64,000 bases of DNA from Chitinophagaceae bacterium (GCA_003168265.1 PMSV01000021.1:163060-227059); one strand, 5' to 3'; positions 1 to 9,325 are shown, numbered from the stretch's first letter. Made by a program: numbers and translations. Notes: a model not told the origin generated them from the letters alone.

Positions 1-137
1 GAAACAATGCAATAAGCATTGGAATTTTGGCAAGAATAGGCGCCGAATACAACCTTAACAATAACCTGAGCGCATTTGGAGATGTGGGAATCGGAGCTTC
101 GATACTAAGCTTTGGTATTCGTGCTCATTTAAATTAA
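1..137 (+). CDS. C-terminal end of an outer-membrane beta-barrel protein (partial)
   Basis: The frame with codons starting at position 3 is open from the window edge to TAA at 135-137. The 44 visible residues alternate polar and hydrophobic with many Gly and Asn, and end in IRAHLN, like the last strands of a small outer-membrane barrel. The next gene begins 22 bases later on the same strand and also encodes an exported barrel-like protein, so the two may be co-transcribed. The family cannot be named from this fragment. Confidence 0.6.
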   Translation, partial: NNAISIGILARIGAEYNLNNNLSAFGDVGIGASILSFGIRAHLN

Positions 138-159
138 ACAATCAAAAAAATTAATTGTG

Positions 160-780
160 ATGAATAAAAGATTTTTACCGACACTTGCTATATCCCTGTT
201 TTTATTTTTGATTGGAAACGCACAGGATGCCCCTACCCGCAGTCGGGATGGTGTTTTAGCACTTGAACTTGGGGCTTCACTTAATTACTACTATGGCGAA
301 CCTGGCCAGAACATTGATAAATTCGAGAATGACCGGGTAAACTGGCAACTTAATGGAATGCTCGGGATCACCATCGCAAAAGACAGGGCAGATCGCAGGA
401 CAATGCTTGCTGCCTTCGGCGCATTTGGATTTAATAATAGTAATACTTTAGCTAGCCTTTTACAAGACCAACAGTACACCAGTGCGGCCACCAGCCAGGC
501 CCAGGAAAATAATTTCTACCAGGTCGAGGGTGGCATTATGATACTTGATATGATACGCCTTAGTACTGGAGTAGGGCAGCAAAACTTCAACAGTCAATCG
601 CTGATCTACTCGAATGGGATATTGACAAATGCTACTTACTTCAAATACAATTCTTCGACAGTAGGTGTCAAACTGAACCTCGGACCGGTTGCATGGACCC
701 TGAACTGCAATTTTGCTTATGGTCAGGATTATAATAAAACAGTGATTACGCCAAATACTGGATTAATGTTACGGTTTTAA
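160..780 (+). CDS. Exported beta-barrel-like outer-membrane protein
   Basis: A 206-residue protein with a clear N-terminal signal peptide (hydrophobic core ISLFLFLIG, cleavage plausible after GNAQ). The rest is amphipathic beta-strand-like sequence rich in Asn, Gly and aromatics, ending in MLRF with a terminal Phe as in many outer-membrane barrels. A GTG lies directly before the ATG at 160; the ATG is preferred because it starts MNKRFLP. It follows the partial gene at 1-137 on the same strand. I do not recognise a specific family. Its last bases overlap the 3' end of a possible decayed gene on the opposite strand. Confidence 0.65.
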   Translation: MNKRFLPTLAISLFLFLIGNAQDAPTRSRDGVLALELGASLNYYYGEPGQNIDKFENDRVNWQLNGMLGITIAKDRADRRTMLAAFGAFGFNNSNTLASLLQDQQYTSAATSQAQENNFYQVEGGIMILDMIRLSTGVGQQNFNSQSLIYSNGILTNATYFKYNSSTVGVKLNLGPVAWTLNCNFAYGQDYNKTVITPNTGLMLRF

Positions 781-979
781 CCAAGTTCAATAGTGGCATT
801 TTTTATTCTTTCGATCAGAATGCTTATTACATCATCCATTAATACGAGACCGGACTTTAAAAGGCCAATGCGGATCTGCTCATGCTGGGTGCTGGAAATA
901 TCTTCTATAATATCGGCCAAACCTAGTTCTATCCGGGCCAAAGCAGCCCCAGTAGTGCTAATTCAGCTTCAACTGGCAT
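777..979 (-). pseudogene. Small antisense coding remnant with one frameshift
   Basis: Reading leftward, the frame ending at TAA (777-779) gives a coherent helical sequence containing ARIELGLADIIEDIS, QIRIGLLKSG and MDDVISILIERIKNATIELG. No ATG opens this frame; a TGA lies at 963-965. The other frame supplies MPVEAELALLG from an ATG at 977-979, and one frameshift near 945-950 would join the two into about 67 residues. The composition is far more protein-like than chance for the strand opposite 793-1011. It ends tail-to-tail with the upstream gene. The function is unknown; it may be a recently broken small gene. Confidence 0.4.
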
Positions 980-1304
980 TTTGCAGGGGATACTTACTAT
1001 ATTTTTTATGAAAATATTAAATGATGAATAGTCATTAAGGGTTTTGATTATAAAATTCTCACTTCTGCTTTGAGCATTATCGTTCGAGCCTCACCGGGTG
1101 TGAATTATACTATTTTTTGCATGTAGGATGTAAGGTCCGGGAGTTTAGATTGACTCAATTTTGTTGAAAGGAATAAAGCAGGAAATAAAAGCCGTATTTG
1201 GGTGATTCTGATAAAGCATGTGATTTCAGGAAGCAGGAAGGCATAATAGGAAAAATATTCTTTTACCCGATAGAATTCAAATTTACAACTTAAATGATTT
1301 CAAT
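980..1304. other. Non-coding gap before the YceI operon
   Basis: No convincing gene was seen in either strand. The stretch is AT-rich and must contain the promoter of the operon starting at 1305, but no clear TAnnTTTG element stands out. A tRNA-like T-loop (GTTCGAGCC near 1084) has no matching 5' stem. Confidence 0.4.
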
Positions 1305-1934
1305 ATGATAACCGATAGGCATTCTCTTTTTTCCCGTCCGTATATAGCATATGCTCTGATAGGTCTGGCCATTTTACTGATGGCATTCTCGGTCGCCCCG
1401 ATAAAGGGTATTGATAACATGGCTGCGGGATCAGCGGAAGCTGACATTAAGGTTTTGGGTACTTCTAATATTCATAACTGGACAATGGAAGATAAAGACG
1501 TCACTTGCACGGCCAGGTTTACATATGCTGCAGGCAAGTCGGATATGCCAGCGGGCCTGGAAGGATTTGGTTTTACATTTCCTGTCCACAATCTAAAGAG
1601 CGGAGAATCGGGTATGGACTCTAAGGCTTATGATGCTATGAAGGTGAAGAACAACGTCAATATCGTTTTTATGGCGTCTTCTTCTACAGTTAAACCTGGA
1701 ACTGGCAGCCAGTTCAGCGTAAAGAGCGATGGCAGACTGACGATCGCGGGTGTGAGCAAATTAATAACTCTGACTGCGGCATGTATGGCAAAGGCCGATG
1801 GATCAATTACCTGTACCGGAACCTACAAATTGCTGATGAGTGATTATCAGATCAAGCCGCCAACCTATATGTTAGGAGCGCTGAAAACGGGAAATGCCCT
1901 GATGATCGACTTCACTATGATTGTTAAGAAGTAG
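1305..1934 (+). CDS. YceI-like periplasmic/exported protein
   Basis: 209 residues. An N-terminal hydrophobic segment (residues 13-30, IAYALIGLAILLMAF) acts as signal peptide or anchor. The rest resembles the YceI lipocalin-like fold as found in Bacteroidota: the opening GTSNIHNWTM motif, a VHNLKSGESGMDSKAYDAMK segment, and the closing SDYQIKPPTYMLGALKTG motif with the final FTMIV strand. YceI family members bind isoprenoid-type lipids in the periplasm; the ligand here is unknown. It is the first gene of a tight four-gene run (spacing 8 bp, then overlaps) that includes a second YceI-like protein and a porin. Confidence 0.75.
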   Translation: MITDRHSLFSRPYIAYALIGLAILLMAFSVAPIKGIDNMAAGSAEADIKVLGTSNIHNWTMEDKDVTCTARFTYAAGKSDMPAGLEGFGFTFPVHNLKSGESGMDSKAYDAMKVKNNVNIVFMASSSTVKPGTGSQFSVKSDGRLTIAGVSKLITLTAACMAKADGSITCTGTYKLLMSDYQIKPPTYMLGALKTGNALMIDFTMIVKK

Positions 1935-1942
1935 GAAGGACC

Positions 1943-2353
1943 GTGCACAAAAAGATCATCTTCCAGGGGTTGGCTGCAGGATTGGCTTTGTTAGTTCTCA
2001 GTATTTTGGGTTTATACGGGACCATTTGGATATTCCCTTCCCTGGCCGTCCAGTATTTTGGTCCCACTTTCGATACCCAATCTGAAAGGGCTATCCTTTA
2101 TTTTATTCACCCCTTTATAGCTGGTTTGGCGCTCGCATGGTTTTGGGATCGCTGTAAGGGAATGTTAAAGGGCTCTTTCCTGGGACGTGGGATCGAATTC
2201 GGAGTGCTCTACTGGCTGGTGGCCATCTTCCCGATGATGTGGCTGATTTACAGCGCCATTAATGTGTCAATCCTGCTAGTGGTTAGTTGGCTGGCATTCG
2301 GGTTGATCCAGGCAATATTAGCCGGCCTCCTTTTAGAGAAAATGAATGCCTGA
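1943..2353 (+). CDS. Small four-helix membrane protein
   Basis: 136 residues with four predicted membrane segments (about 8-28, 47-62, 84-103 and 108-130). It starts at GTG (1943), supported by an AGGAAGGA ribosome-binding sequence 4 bases upstream, which is unusually strong for this genome. Its stop overlaps the alternative start of the next gene. I cannot name the family. Its position between two YceI-like genes suggests a membrane partner in the same process, by inference only. Confidence 0.65.
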   Translation: MHKKIIFQGLAAGLALLVLSILGLYGTIWIFPSLAVQYFGPTFDTQSERAILYFIHPFIAGLALAWFWDRCKGMLKGSFLGRGIEFGVLYWLVAIFPMMWLIYSAINVSILLVVSWLAFGLIQAILAGLLLEKMNA

Positions 2354-2372
2354 AGGCAGCAGAGCTATCCAC

Positions 2373-2963
2373 ATGAAAAATTGCATCCTGTTTTTGTTGG
2401 CTACATGGCCCCTTGCTGGCCTGGATCTATCTCGCCAAAGTGAATATCAACTCTCCAGGGGATATAAGGTTACCATTCACGGTACCATGAGCATTCACGA
2501 CTGGGTGGAGACTGTAGGTGAGGTGAATGGGGACATGATAGCCGGCCAGCGTGCTGGCGGCGGCATAGATCTGACCTCCATTCGCATAGTCATGTATGTC
2601 CGGTCTATCAGGAGCGACATGGGGACAGTTATGGATAAAAAGACTTATATGGCTCTCAAGGCGGATGCTGATCCTCAGATCACTTTCCTGCTCGACGCTC
2701 CAATGACGCTGCTGCCGTCCAAGGGGAAAGAGAAGCCCATGGCGCTACCGGGGCATTTGACACTGGCCGGAGTGACCAGGCCCGTTGCCCTTTTGGTTGA
2801 TTATTTTGACTTCAGTTCAGATAGTATGCGGTTCGAAGGCAGGCAATCGATCAAAATGACCGAATTCGGGGTGAAACCTCCTTCGACGTTGTTTGGGACA
2901 TTGAATGCCGGATCCGATATCACCATTTATTTTAAAACAGTTTTTACAATTCTAACAAAATGA
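2373..2963 (+). CDS. Second YceI-like exported protein
   Basis: 196 residues from the ATG at 2373, which gives a signal peptide (MKNCILFLLATWPLAG). An in-frame ATG at 2346 would overlap the previous gene but adds a charged leader, so it is less likely. YceI-like features are VTIHGTMSIHDWVE near the N-terminus, YMALKADADPQITF in the middle, LTLAGVTRPV, and MTEFGVKPPSTLFGTL near the end. It is clearly paralogous in layout to the gene at 1305. The stop overlaps the porin start as ATGA, indicating translational coupling. Confidence 0.72.
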   Translation: MKNCILFLLATWPLAGLDLSRQSEYQLSRGYKVTIHGTMSIHDWVETVGEVNGDMIAGQRAGGGIDLTSIRIVMYVRSIRSDMGTVMDKKTYMALKADADPQITFLLDAPMTLLPSKGKEKPMALPGHLTLAGVTRPVALLVDYFDFSSDSMRFEGRQSIKMTEFGVKPPSTLFGTLNAGSDITIYFKTVFTILTK

Positions 2964-4324
2964 ACAGTTCAACTAAAGTCGTTGGCATCTTATGGGTTCT
3001 TATGACCATCCTTGAGTCATCCGCTTTTACGCAACACCAGGTTATGCAATATTTCCGACCGAATGACCAAAGGGGCATCAATGTCTTCGAGACTGGTAAG
3101 GATGATACCACATCCTTTCATCATTTGAAGGTAAAGGTCGGGGGGAATTTCGAACAGAGCTACCAGATGTTGCGGGATAAGAATACGGCCGTGCCGATGA
3201 CAGAGACAGATTTCACCGGCAATGTAAATAGTCTGACCCCATTGACCAACGGATTCGATCTGGCCATGGCAAACCTCAATATCGACGCGCAATTAACAGA
3301 TGGGATAAGGGTACAACTTGTTGCATATCTTGCTTCAAGGCACCATGAAGACGCCTGGGTGAAAGGCGGCTATATCCAATTCGACAAACTGCTCTTCCTT
3401 CATAGTAGTCTGATCGATACTCTAATGAAGAGCTTTACGATCAAGATCGGGCAGTTTGATGTGGATTACGGAGATCAGCATTATCGCAGAACGGATGGCG
3501 GCAATACCATTTACAATCCGTTCATTGAAAATTATATTATGGATGAATTTGCCACCGAACTCGGAGGCGAAATTTATTACCATCATCCCTCAGGTTTGTT
3601 CCTGATGCTTGGAGTTACCAATGGAGAATTGGATCCGACCGTCGTTGCAGGTGCCAACATCGACTCGGCGACCGGGAACCCCAATCATTATGATCCTGCT
3701 TTTCAGGGCAAACTAGGATTTGACAAGCAGTTCACTAAGGATTTACGGTTCAGGGTTACCGGCTCGATCTACAGCGATCACAGCGCCAACAGCAATACAC
3801 TTTTTGGGGGGGACAGGACTGGCTCTCATTATTTCGACGTGATGGAAAATCCAAATGTGGCGAAGGGGACCGTGCTCTCCGATGAAAACGACTATAGCCC
3901 ATTTTCGGGTCGTTTCAATCCCGGATTCAGCGAAGAGGTCAATACTTTCATGATCAATCCATTTGTGAAGTATAAGGGGCTGGAATTTTTTGGTACATAT
4001 GAAAATGCAAAGGGAAGGAAGATTACCGAATTCACCGAGCGCCAGGCCATTCAGTATGCGGCTGACCTGATTTACCGGTTTCCTGCACATAGAGAGAATT
4101 TTTGGATCGGGGTGCGATATAATACCGTTAAGTCTGGAGTGCAGGGTTATACCCAGGACATCACGATCAACCGCGAGGTGGCTTCCGCAGGCTGGTTTTT
4201 GACAAGGAATATAATGCTGAAAGCAGAGTATGTTCACCAGGTTTATCTGGATTACCCTGATACGAATATCTTAAATGGCGGTAAATTCTACGGAACAATG
4301 CTGGAAGCGTCTATTGCTTTCTAA
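2960..4324 (+). CDS. Outer-membrane porin-like beta-barrel protein
   Basis: 454 residues with a signal peptide (residues 5-24, ending SAFTQ) followed by a long amphipathic strand pattern, with frequent aromatic girdle residues and the Phe-ended terminus LEASIAF. Motifs such as FTIKIGQFDVDYGDQHYRR and NPFVKYKGLEFFGTYE resemble Bacteroidota phosphate-selective-porin-type (OprO/OprP-like) proteins, though the substrate is not deducible. It is translationally coupled to the upstream YceI-like gene through ATGA. The operon looks like an envelope module: two lipid-binding lipocalin-like proteins, a membrane protein and an outer-membrane channel. Confidence 0.7.
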   Translation: MNSSTKVVGILWVLMTILESSAFTQHQVMQYFRPNDQRGINVFETGKDDTTSFHHLKVKVGGNFEQSYQMLRDKNTAVPMTETDFTGNVNSLTPLTNGFDLAMANLNIDAQLTDGIRVQLVAYLASRHHEDAWVKGGYIQFDKLLFLHSSLIDTLMKSFTIKIGQFDVDYGDQHYRRTDGGNTIYNPFIENYIMDEFATELGGEIYYHHPSGLFLMLGVTNGELDPTVVAGANIDSATGNPNHYDPAFQGKLGFDKQFTKDLRFRVTGSIYSDHSANSNTLFGGDRTGSHYFDVMENPNVAKGTVLSDENDYSPFSGRFNPGFSEEVNTFMINPFVKYKGLEFFGTYENAKGRKITEFTERQAIQYAADLIYRFPAHRENFWIGVRYNTVKSGVQGYTQDITINREVASAGWFLTRNIMLKAEYVHQVYLDYPDTNILNGGKFYGTMLEASIAF

Positions 4325-4598
4325 AATTAAACAACTTAGTATATCCTTCCGCAATTTGTCATACTACAGAAACGAATGGCCCTGACTTCTAAAATTGATT
4401 TACAGAATAATGTACATAGGCCGCAATGGTTCGTAGTTATTTGAATGTTTTCTATTTTTCTGATGCGATTCTGGTTATAAGCGAAGCTCAATTTTTCCTA
4501 AATGAAGGATTGCTTTTAATATTATTTATGATCTTTTTATTCAAACACTTATCTTTTTATTTTTCCACATTAGCTAATAGCACAATAGGTTATTTATA

Positions 4599-6638
4599 AT
4601 GGAATATCAACACAATGCAGAGAATTTGAGTCAAGCCGGGCATGATATGAGTAAAATGGATCACGATGCCAAGCAGGCAATCGTGCATGCCGGACAAGAT
4701 CATCATGCTATGATGATTGCTGATTTCAGAAAAAGGTTTTATACAGTGTTTATGCTAACCATTCCTATTATGTTACTATCAACCATGGTTCAACATTTTA
4801 TGAATGTTAACTGGCAGTTTGCCGGATCGCCATATGTTTTATTTGCGTTGTCGACCGTTGTATTTTTCTATGGTGGCTGGCCTTTCTTAAAAGGATTAGT
4901 AGACGAAATAAAGAAAAAGAATATCGGTATGATGTTCCTGATTGGATTTGCTATAACTGTCTCATACATCTATAGCGTCGCAATAGTATTTGGCCTGCCG
5001 GGGATGGATTTTTTTTGGGAACTGGCAACGCTTATCCTTATCATGCTTTTGGGTCATTGGATTGAAATGAGATCAGTTGCAGGTGCATCTAGGGATCTGG
5101 AACTACTGGTGAAATTGATGCCGGCAGATGCACACATGGTAATGCCCAACATGGTGCATGATGTAAAGACTGTTTTACTAAAAGAAAATGATATCATACT
5201 TGTAAAGCCAGGCGAAAAAGTAGCGGCAGATGGCATAATCATAGAAGGTGAAAGCTATATCAATGAAAGTATGCTCACCGGTGAATCAAGGCCGGTGAAA
5301 AAATCCAAAGGGAATAAGGTTATGGCAGGTTCCCTCAATGGGAACGGTTCTTTTCAAGCCACGGTAACGCATTCTGCAAAAGATTCTTATCTCTCACAAG
5401 TAGTAAAGCTTGTCGATGATGCACAAAACTCAAAATCAAAAACCCAATTGTTTGCAGATATAGCCGCAAAATGGCTTACTGCGATTGCAATCGGAGCAGG
5501 GATTGCGACATTCTTGTATTGGCATCTTACAGGCCAAACTTTAGCTTTCTCAATGGAGCGTATGGTAACTGTGATTGTTATTTGCTGCCCTCATGCATTA
5601 GGTTTGGCCGTGCCGTTGGTTATAGCAAAATCCACTGCCTTGTCCGCAAAAAGCGGCTTGCTTATTAAGAACAGGACGGCATTTGAAAATGCAAGAAAAA
5701 TAACGACAATAGTGTTTGACAAAACAGGCACCCTCACAGTGGGGAAATTTGAAGTATCAAAGATCATATCCCTTCAAAAAGACATTAACGAGAATGAGAT
5801 CATTCGTTTAGTTTCTGCATTGGAACAAAAATCAGAACATCCAATCGCGACTGGCGTTCTCCAAAAAGCAAAAGAATTATTTGTAACAACGCCGGCAGCG
5901 GAGGAATTTAAAGCCATTACGGGCGAGGGAGTTCAAGCGACAGTGGAAGGAAAAAAAATATCTTTGGTTAGTTCGGGGTATTTAAAAGAAAATAACATAC
6001 CCGTCCCGGATGGCTTTATGGCCAATGATATGGAAACAGTGGTGTTCGTGATTATTGACAGTAAATTAGCAGGGTGGATTGCCCTATCGGATGAAATACG
6101 CCCCGAGTCAGCAGAAGCTATAAAGACACTCAAAGAAAATAAAATCAAGTCTATCTTGCTTACAGGCGATAATAATAAGGTGGCTAAATGCGTAAGCGAT
6201 ACTTTAGGAATGGATAGTTTTATTGCCGAAGTATTGCCTCATCAAAAATTGGAAAAAATCAAAGAACTGCAAAGCAAAGGTGAATTCGTGGCTATGACAG
6301 GTGACGGGGTGAATGACGCACCCGCCTTAGCGCAGGCAGATGTCGGAATTGCTGTCGGCAGTGGCAGTGATATAGCGGCAGAAACAGCGGGTATTGTATT
6401 GGTGAACAGCAACCCTAATGATATAGTTCGCCTGATCTTATTTGGCAAAGCAACCTATCGCAAGATGGTTCAAAATCTTATTTGGGCAACAGGTTACAAT
6501 ATTGTGGCATTGCCATTGGCAGCCGGAGTTTTGTATAAAAAAGGCATCTTGTTAAGCCCCGCAGCCGGAGCAGTCCTAATGACAATAAGTACAATTGTGG
6601 TAGCAATAAATGCAAGTAATTTAAGTGTGAAAAAATAA
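4599..6638 (+). CDS. copB: Copper-translocating P1B-type ATPase, CopB class
   Basis: 679 residues. It exports copper across the inner membrane using ATP. The N-terminus (1-47) is rich in His and Met rather than carrying a CxxC heavy-metal domain. Conserved elements are TGES (about 226), the membrane metal site CPH (about 329-331), the phosphorylation site DKTGT (about 374), the SEHP nucleotide-domain motif (about 412) and GDGVNDAP (about 568). CPH together with NLIWATGYN in the last helices marks the P1B-3 (CopB) class. The start at 4599 is the only ATG giving the His-rich head. It is followed about 3 kb downstream by small Cys-rich proteins that may also handle metal. Confidence 0.93.
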   Translation: MEYQHNAENLSQAGHDMSKMDHDAKQAIVHAGQDHHAMMIADFRKRFYTVFMLTIPIMLLSTMVQHFMNVNWQFAGSPYVLFALSTVVFFYGGWPFLKGLVDEIKKKNIGMMFLIGFAITVSYIYSVAIVFGLPGMDFFWELATLILIMLLGHWIEMRSVAGASRDLELLVKLMPADAHMVMPNMVHDVKTVLLKENDIILVKPGEKVAADGIIIEGESYINESMLTGESRPVKKSKGNKVMAGSLNGNGSFQATVTHSAKDSYLSQVVKLVDDAQNSKSKTQLFADIAAKWLTAIAIGAGIATFLYWHLTGQTLAFSMERMVTVIVICCPHALGLAVPLVIAKSTALSAKSGLLIKNRTAFENARKITTIVFDKTGTLTVGKFEVSKIISLQKDINENEIIRLVSALEQKSEHPIATGVLQKAKELFVTTPAAEEFKAITGEGVQATVEGKKISLVSSGYLKENNIPVPDGFMANDMETVVFVIIDSKLAGWIALSDEIRPESAEAIKTLKENKIKSILLTGDNNKVAKCVSDTLGMDSFIAEVLPHQKLEKIKELQSKGEFVAMTGDGVNDAPALAQADVGIAVGSGSDIAAETAGIVLVNSNPNDIVRLILFGKATYRKMVQNLIWATGYNIVALPLAAGVLYKKGILLSPAAGAVLMTISTIVVAINASNLSVKK

Positions 6639-7077
6639 AAGAATAATAACCCTAACTATTGACCCGGTCAAAAATTTCGTCAGGGGATACAAACCCCTTC
6701 CATTTTAGCACGGTTTTTAAAACCTGAAAATGAATTTTATATGCTTATTAACTCTATATGGCAATGAATTTAAATGTTTTGTTCGTGAAGATAATGAGGC
6801 TTAAAAGAGCTCTGGGTATTCAATATATCGTTTCTTTTCAGGTTCGATAACTGAGGGCTTAGGTCCATAATAAATTTGTCGGCTTGGGAAATTTAAAATA
6901 CAAAATTGCATCATCCTTCAACAAGTGTGAATTATATAATCAATCAATTTAAAGGTGTAACGCCGGGTTATATATAGTTGCTAAACTTTGTGACAGAAGA
7001 AGCAAAATATATTCAGCTAATTAGCTTGATTGGTTAATTGCAAAATGCCAAATTAAGAACAATATAAAATAGATATT
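6639..7077. other. Intergenic region between copB and the hydrolase
   Basis: No gene was seen on either strand. A short GGGG/CCCC hairpin at about 6681-6697 lies 40 bases after the copB stop and could be a weak terminator. The 3' half presumably holds the promoter of the hydrolase gene; CTAAACTTTG near 6980 resembles a -7 element but deviates from TAnnTTTG by one spacer base. Confidence 0.35.
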
Positions 7078-8379
7078 ATGGAAAGTATTGAAAAAGCCCG
7101 GAGAATATCGGTCGTTAATAAGGATTTAGCGAATACGACTTCAACAACCGGAGCAGTTTTTGGCGCAACACCGGGTATGCCTCAAATCTTCAAATCGAAC
7201 TTTGATTACCAACTCGTCAGGACTATGATAGCGGGGGCCTACGGAGAAGGCGGAGCCATCGGTGAGTTGTATACGACGGCAAGACGGATCAAGGACGGAG
7301 ATATAGAAAGCTGGACTGTTCAGTGGAGAGCTACCGCAGAGCGGATAGAAGGTATAGCCAATAATTGCCTTAAAGGGGGGCATATTGTAAGTGCACGTGA
7401 GGCATTCCTTCGGGCATCCATGTATTGGAGAACTGGCCTGTTCTATCTCGGAAGTAAGGATACGCGACAGTTTGAAATGTATAAGCACCACCGTGCATGT
7501 TTCAGGCAAGCAGGCGAATTGTTCGATATACCAATAGAGCCGGTCACTATTCCATACGAAAACGGCAAAACATTGCCCGGCTATTTTATGCGAGCGTCCT
7601 CAGATGGCGTTCCGCGTCCTACGATAATGATTCTCGGGGGAGGTGATAGCACTTGTGAAGAACTTTACGACATTTTCGGTGGTGCAGCGGCAGTTCGCCG
7701 GGGCTACAATGCATTATTATGGGAAGGTCCTGGTCAGGTTGGAGCTTATATTATGGATCATTCTTTAACATATCGTCCGGATTGGGAAGTACCAACACGA
7801 TACGCGGTTGATTACGTTTTGTCTCGCAGCGATGTTGACCCCAAAAGGTTGGCGCTCTCGGGTCTAAGCATGGGTGGATATTTTGCCCCGCGTGCTGTTG
7901 CCTACGAGAAACGCATTACTGCCTTAATTGCAAATTCTCTTATACCTGAAATGAAGCCAGTCTTGATGGCTTTAGTAGGCATTAACCCAAACGAAGCCTA
8001 TGGCGAGGACATAGGAGATAAGGTGGATTTATCTGAACCAATGAAGAAGTTCATGGTAACAGATGTTCAGGCACGCTGCGGTATGGAAGGAAAGTCGCTT
8101 GCAGCCTTTCTTGACAATTCAGGTAATTACAGCCTTGCCGGGCTTGAAGGAAGAATTACCTGTCCTTTCTTAAGCATAGAGGGTGAAGGAGAAGGGCAAA
8201 TGGCGAATACCATGGCACACAAATTTTTCGAAAAGCTAACCTGCCCAAAAACAGAACGCCTGGTTACCTCATATGAGGGAGGCGAGGCACACTGCCAGGT
8301 CAATAACCCCAGCCTCAAACATCAGATTGAATTTGACTGGCTTGATGATGTATTTGAAATGCGTAAAGAAAAAAAATAA
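7078..8379 (+). CDS. Alpha/beta hydrolase, FrsA / dihydropseudooxynicotine-hydrolase-like
   Basis: 433 residues with an N-terminal helical region (about 40-150) and a C-terminal alpha/beta-hydrolase domain. The nucleophile elbow is GLSMGG (Ser about 264), the oxyanion region is LGGGDS (about 185) and the catalytic His lies in EAHCQ (about 405). The acid is probably in the SIEGEGEGQ loop (about 366). The overall size and helical lid resemble the family containing 2,6-dihydropseudooxynicotine hydrolase, a C-C bond hydrolase; the substrate here is unknown. Two NTF2-fold proteins follow within 30 bases, so the three genes probably form one pathway. A degraded second copy of its 3' end lies at 9482-9540. 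Confidence 0.8.
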   Translation: MESIEKARRISVVNKDLANTTSTTGAVFGATPGMPQIFKSNFDYQLVRTMIAGAYGEGGAIGELYTTARRIKDGDIESWTVQWRATAERIEGIANNCLKGGHIVSAREAFLRASMYWRTGLFYLGSKDTRQFEMYKHHRACFRQAGELFDIPIEPVTIPYENGKTLPGYFMRASSDGVPRPTIMILGGGDSTCEELYDIFGGAAAVRRGYNALLWEGPGQVGAYIMDHSLTYRPDWEVPTRYAVDYVLSRSDVDPKRLALSGLSMGGYFAPRAVAYEKRITALIANSLIPEMKPVLMALVGINPNEAYGEDIGDKVDLSEPMKKFMVTDVQARCGMEGKSLAAFLDNSGNYSLAGLEGRITCPFLSIEGEGEGQMANTMAHKFFEKLTCPKTERLVTSYEGGEAHCQVNNPSLKHQIEFDWLDDVFEMRKEKK

Positions 8380-8402
8380 TTCACAGATTGAAACAAAATA
8401 AT

Positions 8403-8873
8403 ATGACAACAGAAACTAACAAAACAGAACCATCTACAGTTTTTCGCAAACTGTTTGATTCCGGTTTTCACAATGATTTCTCAACCATGGCCGAAACAAT
8501 TGCCGATGATTGCGAGTGGGTGTTGATGCCAGACATGAACAAGGTATACAAGGGAAAGAAAGAGGTTGTTCAACTCTGTACGCAAGGCAAACTTGCTTCA
8601 GACAAGACTCCAGAAATACTCTTTGATAAAGCTACTTCAGAATGGGGTGCTTTTGAATACATCAACCGCGGTGTAATTACCAAGGAAGCCGTAGAGTTTT
8701 CCAAAACAACCGGTTGGCAGTTTCCTGTCGACCCAAGCACACTTATTGGAAAGAGTTACGCTGTAGGCGTCAGCTTCATATACCAAATTAATGCAGAAGG
8801 AAAAATCGCCCACCTTCGAGAGTACCTTGATATGGCGGGATTGATGAAACAATTTAAACCCGAAACAAAATGA
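8403..8873 (+). CDS. NTF2-fold / SnoaL-like protein
   Basis: 156 residues from the ATG at 8403 (an in-frame TTG at 8388 would add five residues). The sequence has the NTF2-like layout: an N-terminal helix (FRKLFDSGFHNDFSTMAETI), DDCEWVLMPDM, a Lys-rich KGKKEVV segment, and C-terminal strands ending with HLREYLDMAGLM. Such proteins act as small-molecule isomerases or cyclases or simply bind ligands. It starts 23 bases after the hydrolase and its stop overlaps the next gene (ATGA), so co-translation is likely. Confidence 0.75.
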   Translation: MTTETNKTEPSTVFRKLFDSGFHNDFSTMAETIADDCEWVLMPDMNKVYKGKKEVVQLCTQGKLASDKTPEILFDKATSEWGAFEYINRGVITKEAVEFSKTTGWQFPVDPSTLIGKSYAVGVSFIYQINAEGKIAHLREYLDMAGLMKQFKPETK

Positions 8874-9325
8874 CATCAAAAGAGACTGTAACTAAATACT
8901 GGCGTACCTGGTCGGAGCATAATATAGATGATATGCTCGCCTTGCTTGCACCCGATTTTATTTCCCGAAGCTCGCTTAGCCAGGGATGCGCAGCAGGCAA
9001 AGAAATGATTGCGAAAGGATTTAATATGTTTGATAAAGCGCTTCCTGACTTAAAGGAAGAGGTTATCAGCATTATAGCAGAAGGTGACATGGTTGTATGT
9101 GAAGTTATTGAGACCGCGACATTTACCGGTGCTATGGAATTGCCGGAGGGAGTAATAGCGCCCACGAATCGGGCGTATAAGCTGCCTGTCGCCTCTTTCT
9201 TTCGTATTAATCCAGAAGGATTAATCGTGGAACAACATACTTATTGGGATACAGCAGACTGGGAACGGCAAATAGGGATAGACTCTAAATTGTTTGCCCC
9301 GAGTCCTGGGACTTCCAAATCATAA
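8870..9325 (+). CDS. SnoaL-like ester cyclase / NTF2-fold protein
   Basis: 151 residues. It begins with a helix (VTKYWRTWSEHNIDDMLALLAPDF), then strands with EVISIIAEGDMVVCEVIETATFTG and FFRINPEGLIVEQHTYWDTADWERQIG, matching the polyketide-cyclase SnoaL pattern (EG-D-V---W-ATGTH and the closing I-E-W-D-A). It overlaps the preceding NTF2-fold gene by four bases. The substrate is unknown; the trio with the hydrolase suggests a small catabolic or detoxifying route. Confidence 0.75.
   Translation: MTSKETVTKYWRTWSEHNIDDMLALLAPDFISRSSLSQGCAAGKEMIAKGFNMFDKALPDLKEEVISIIAEGDMVVCEVIETATFTGAMELPEGVIAPTNRAYKLPVASFFRINPEGLIVEQHTYWDTADWERQIGIDSKLFAPSPGTSKS

Noticed and set aside
1084..1105. tRNA-like T-loop GTTCGAGCC followed by CTCACC
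   Set aside because: No matching 5' T-stem, anticodon arm or acceptor stem nearby; not a tRNA gene.
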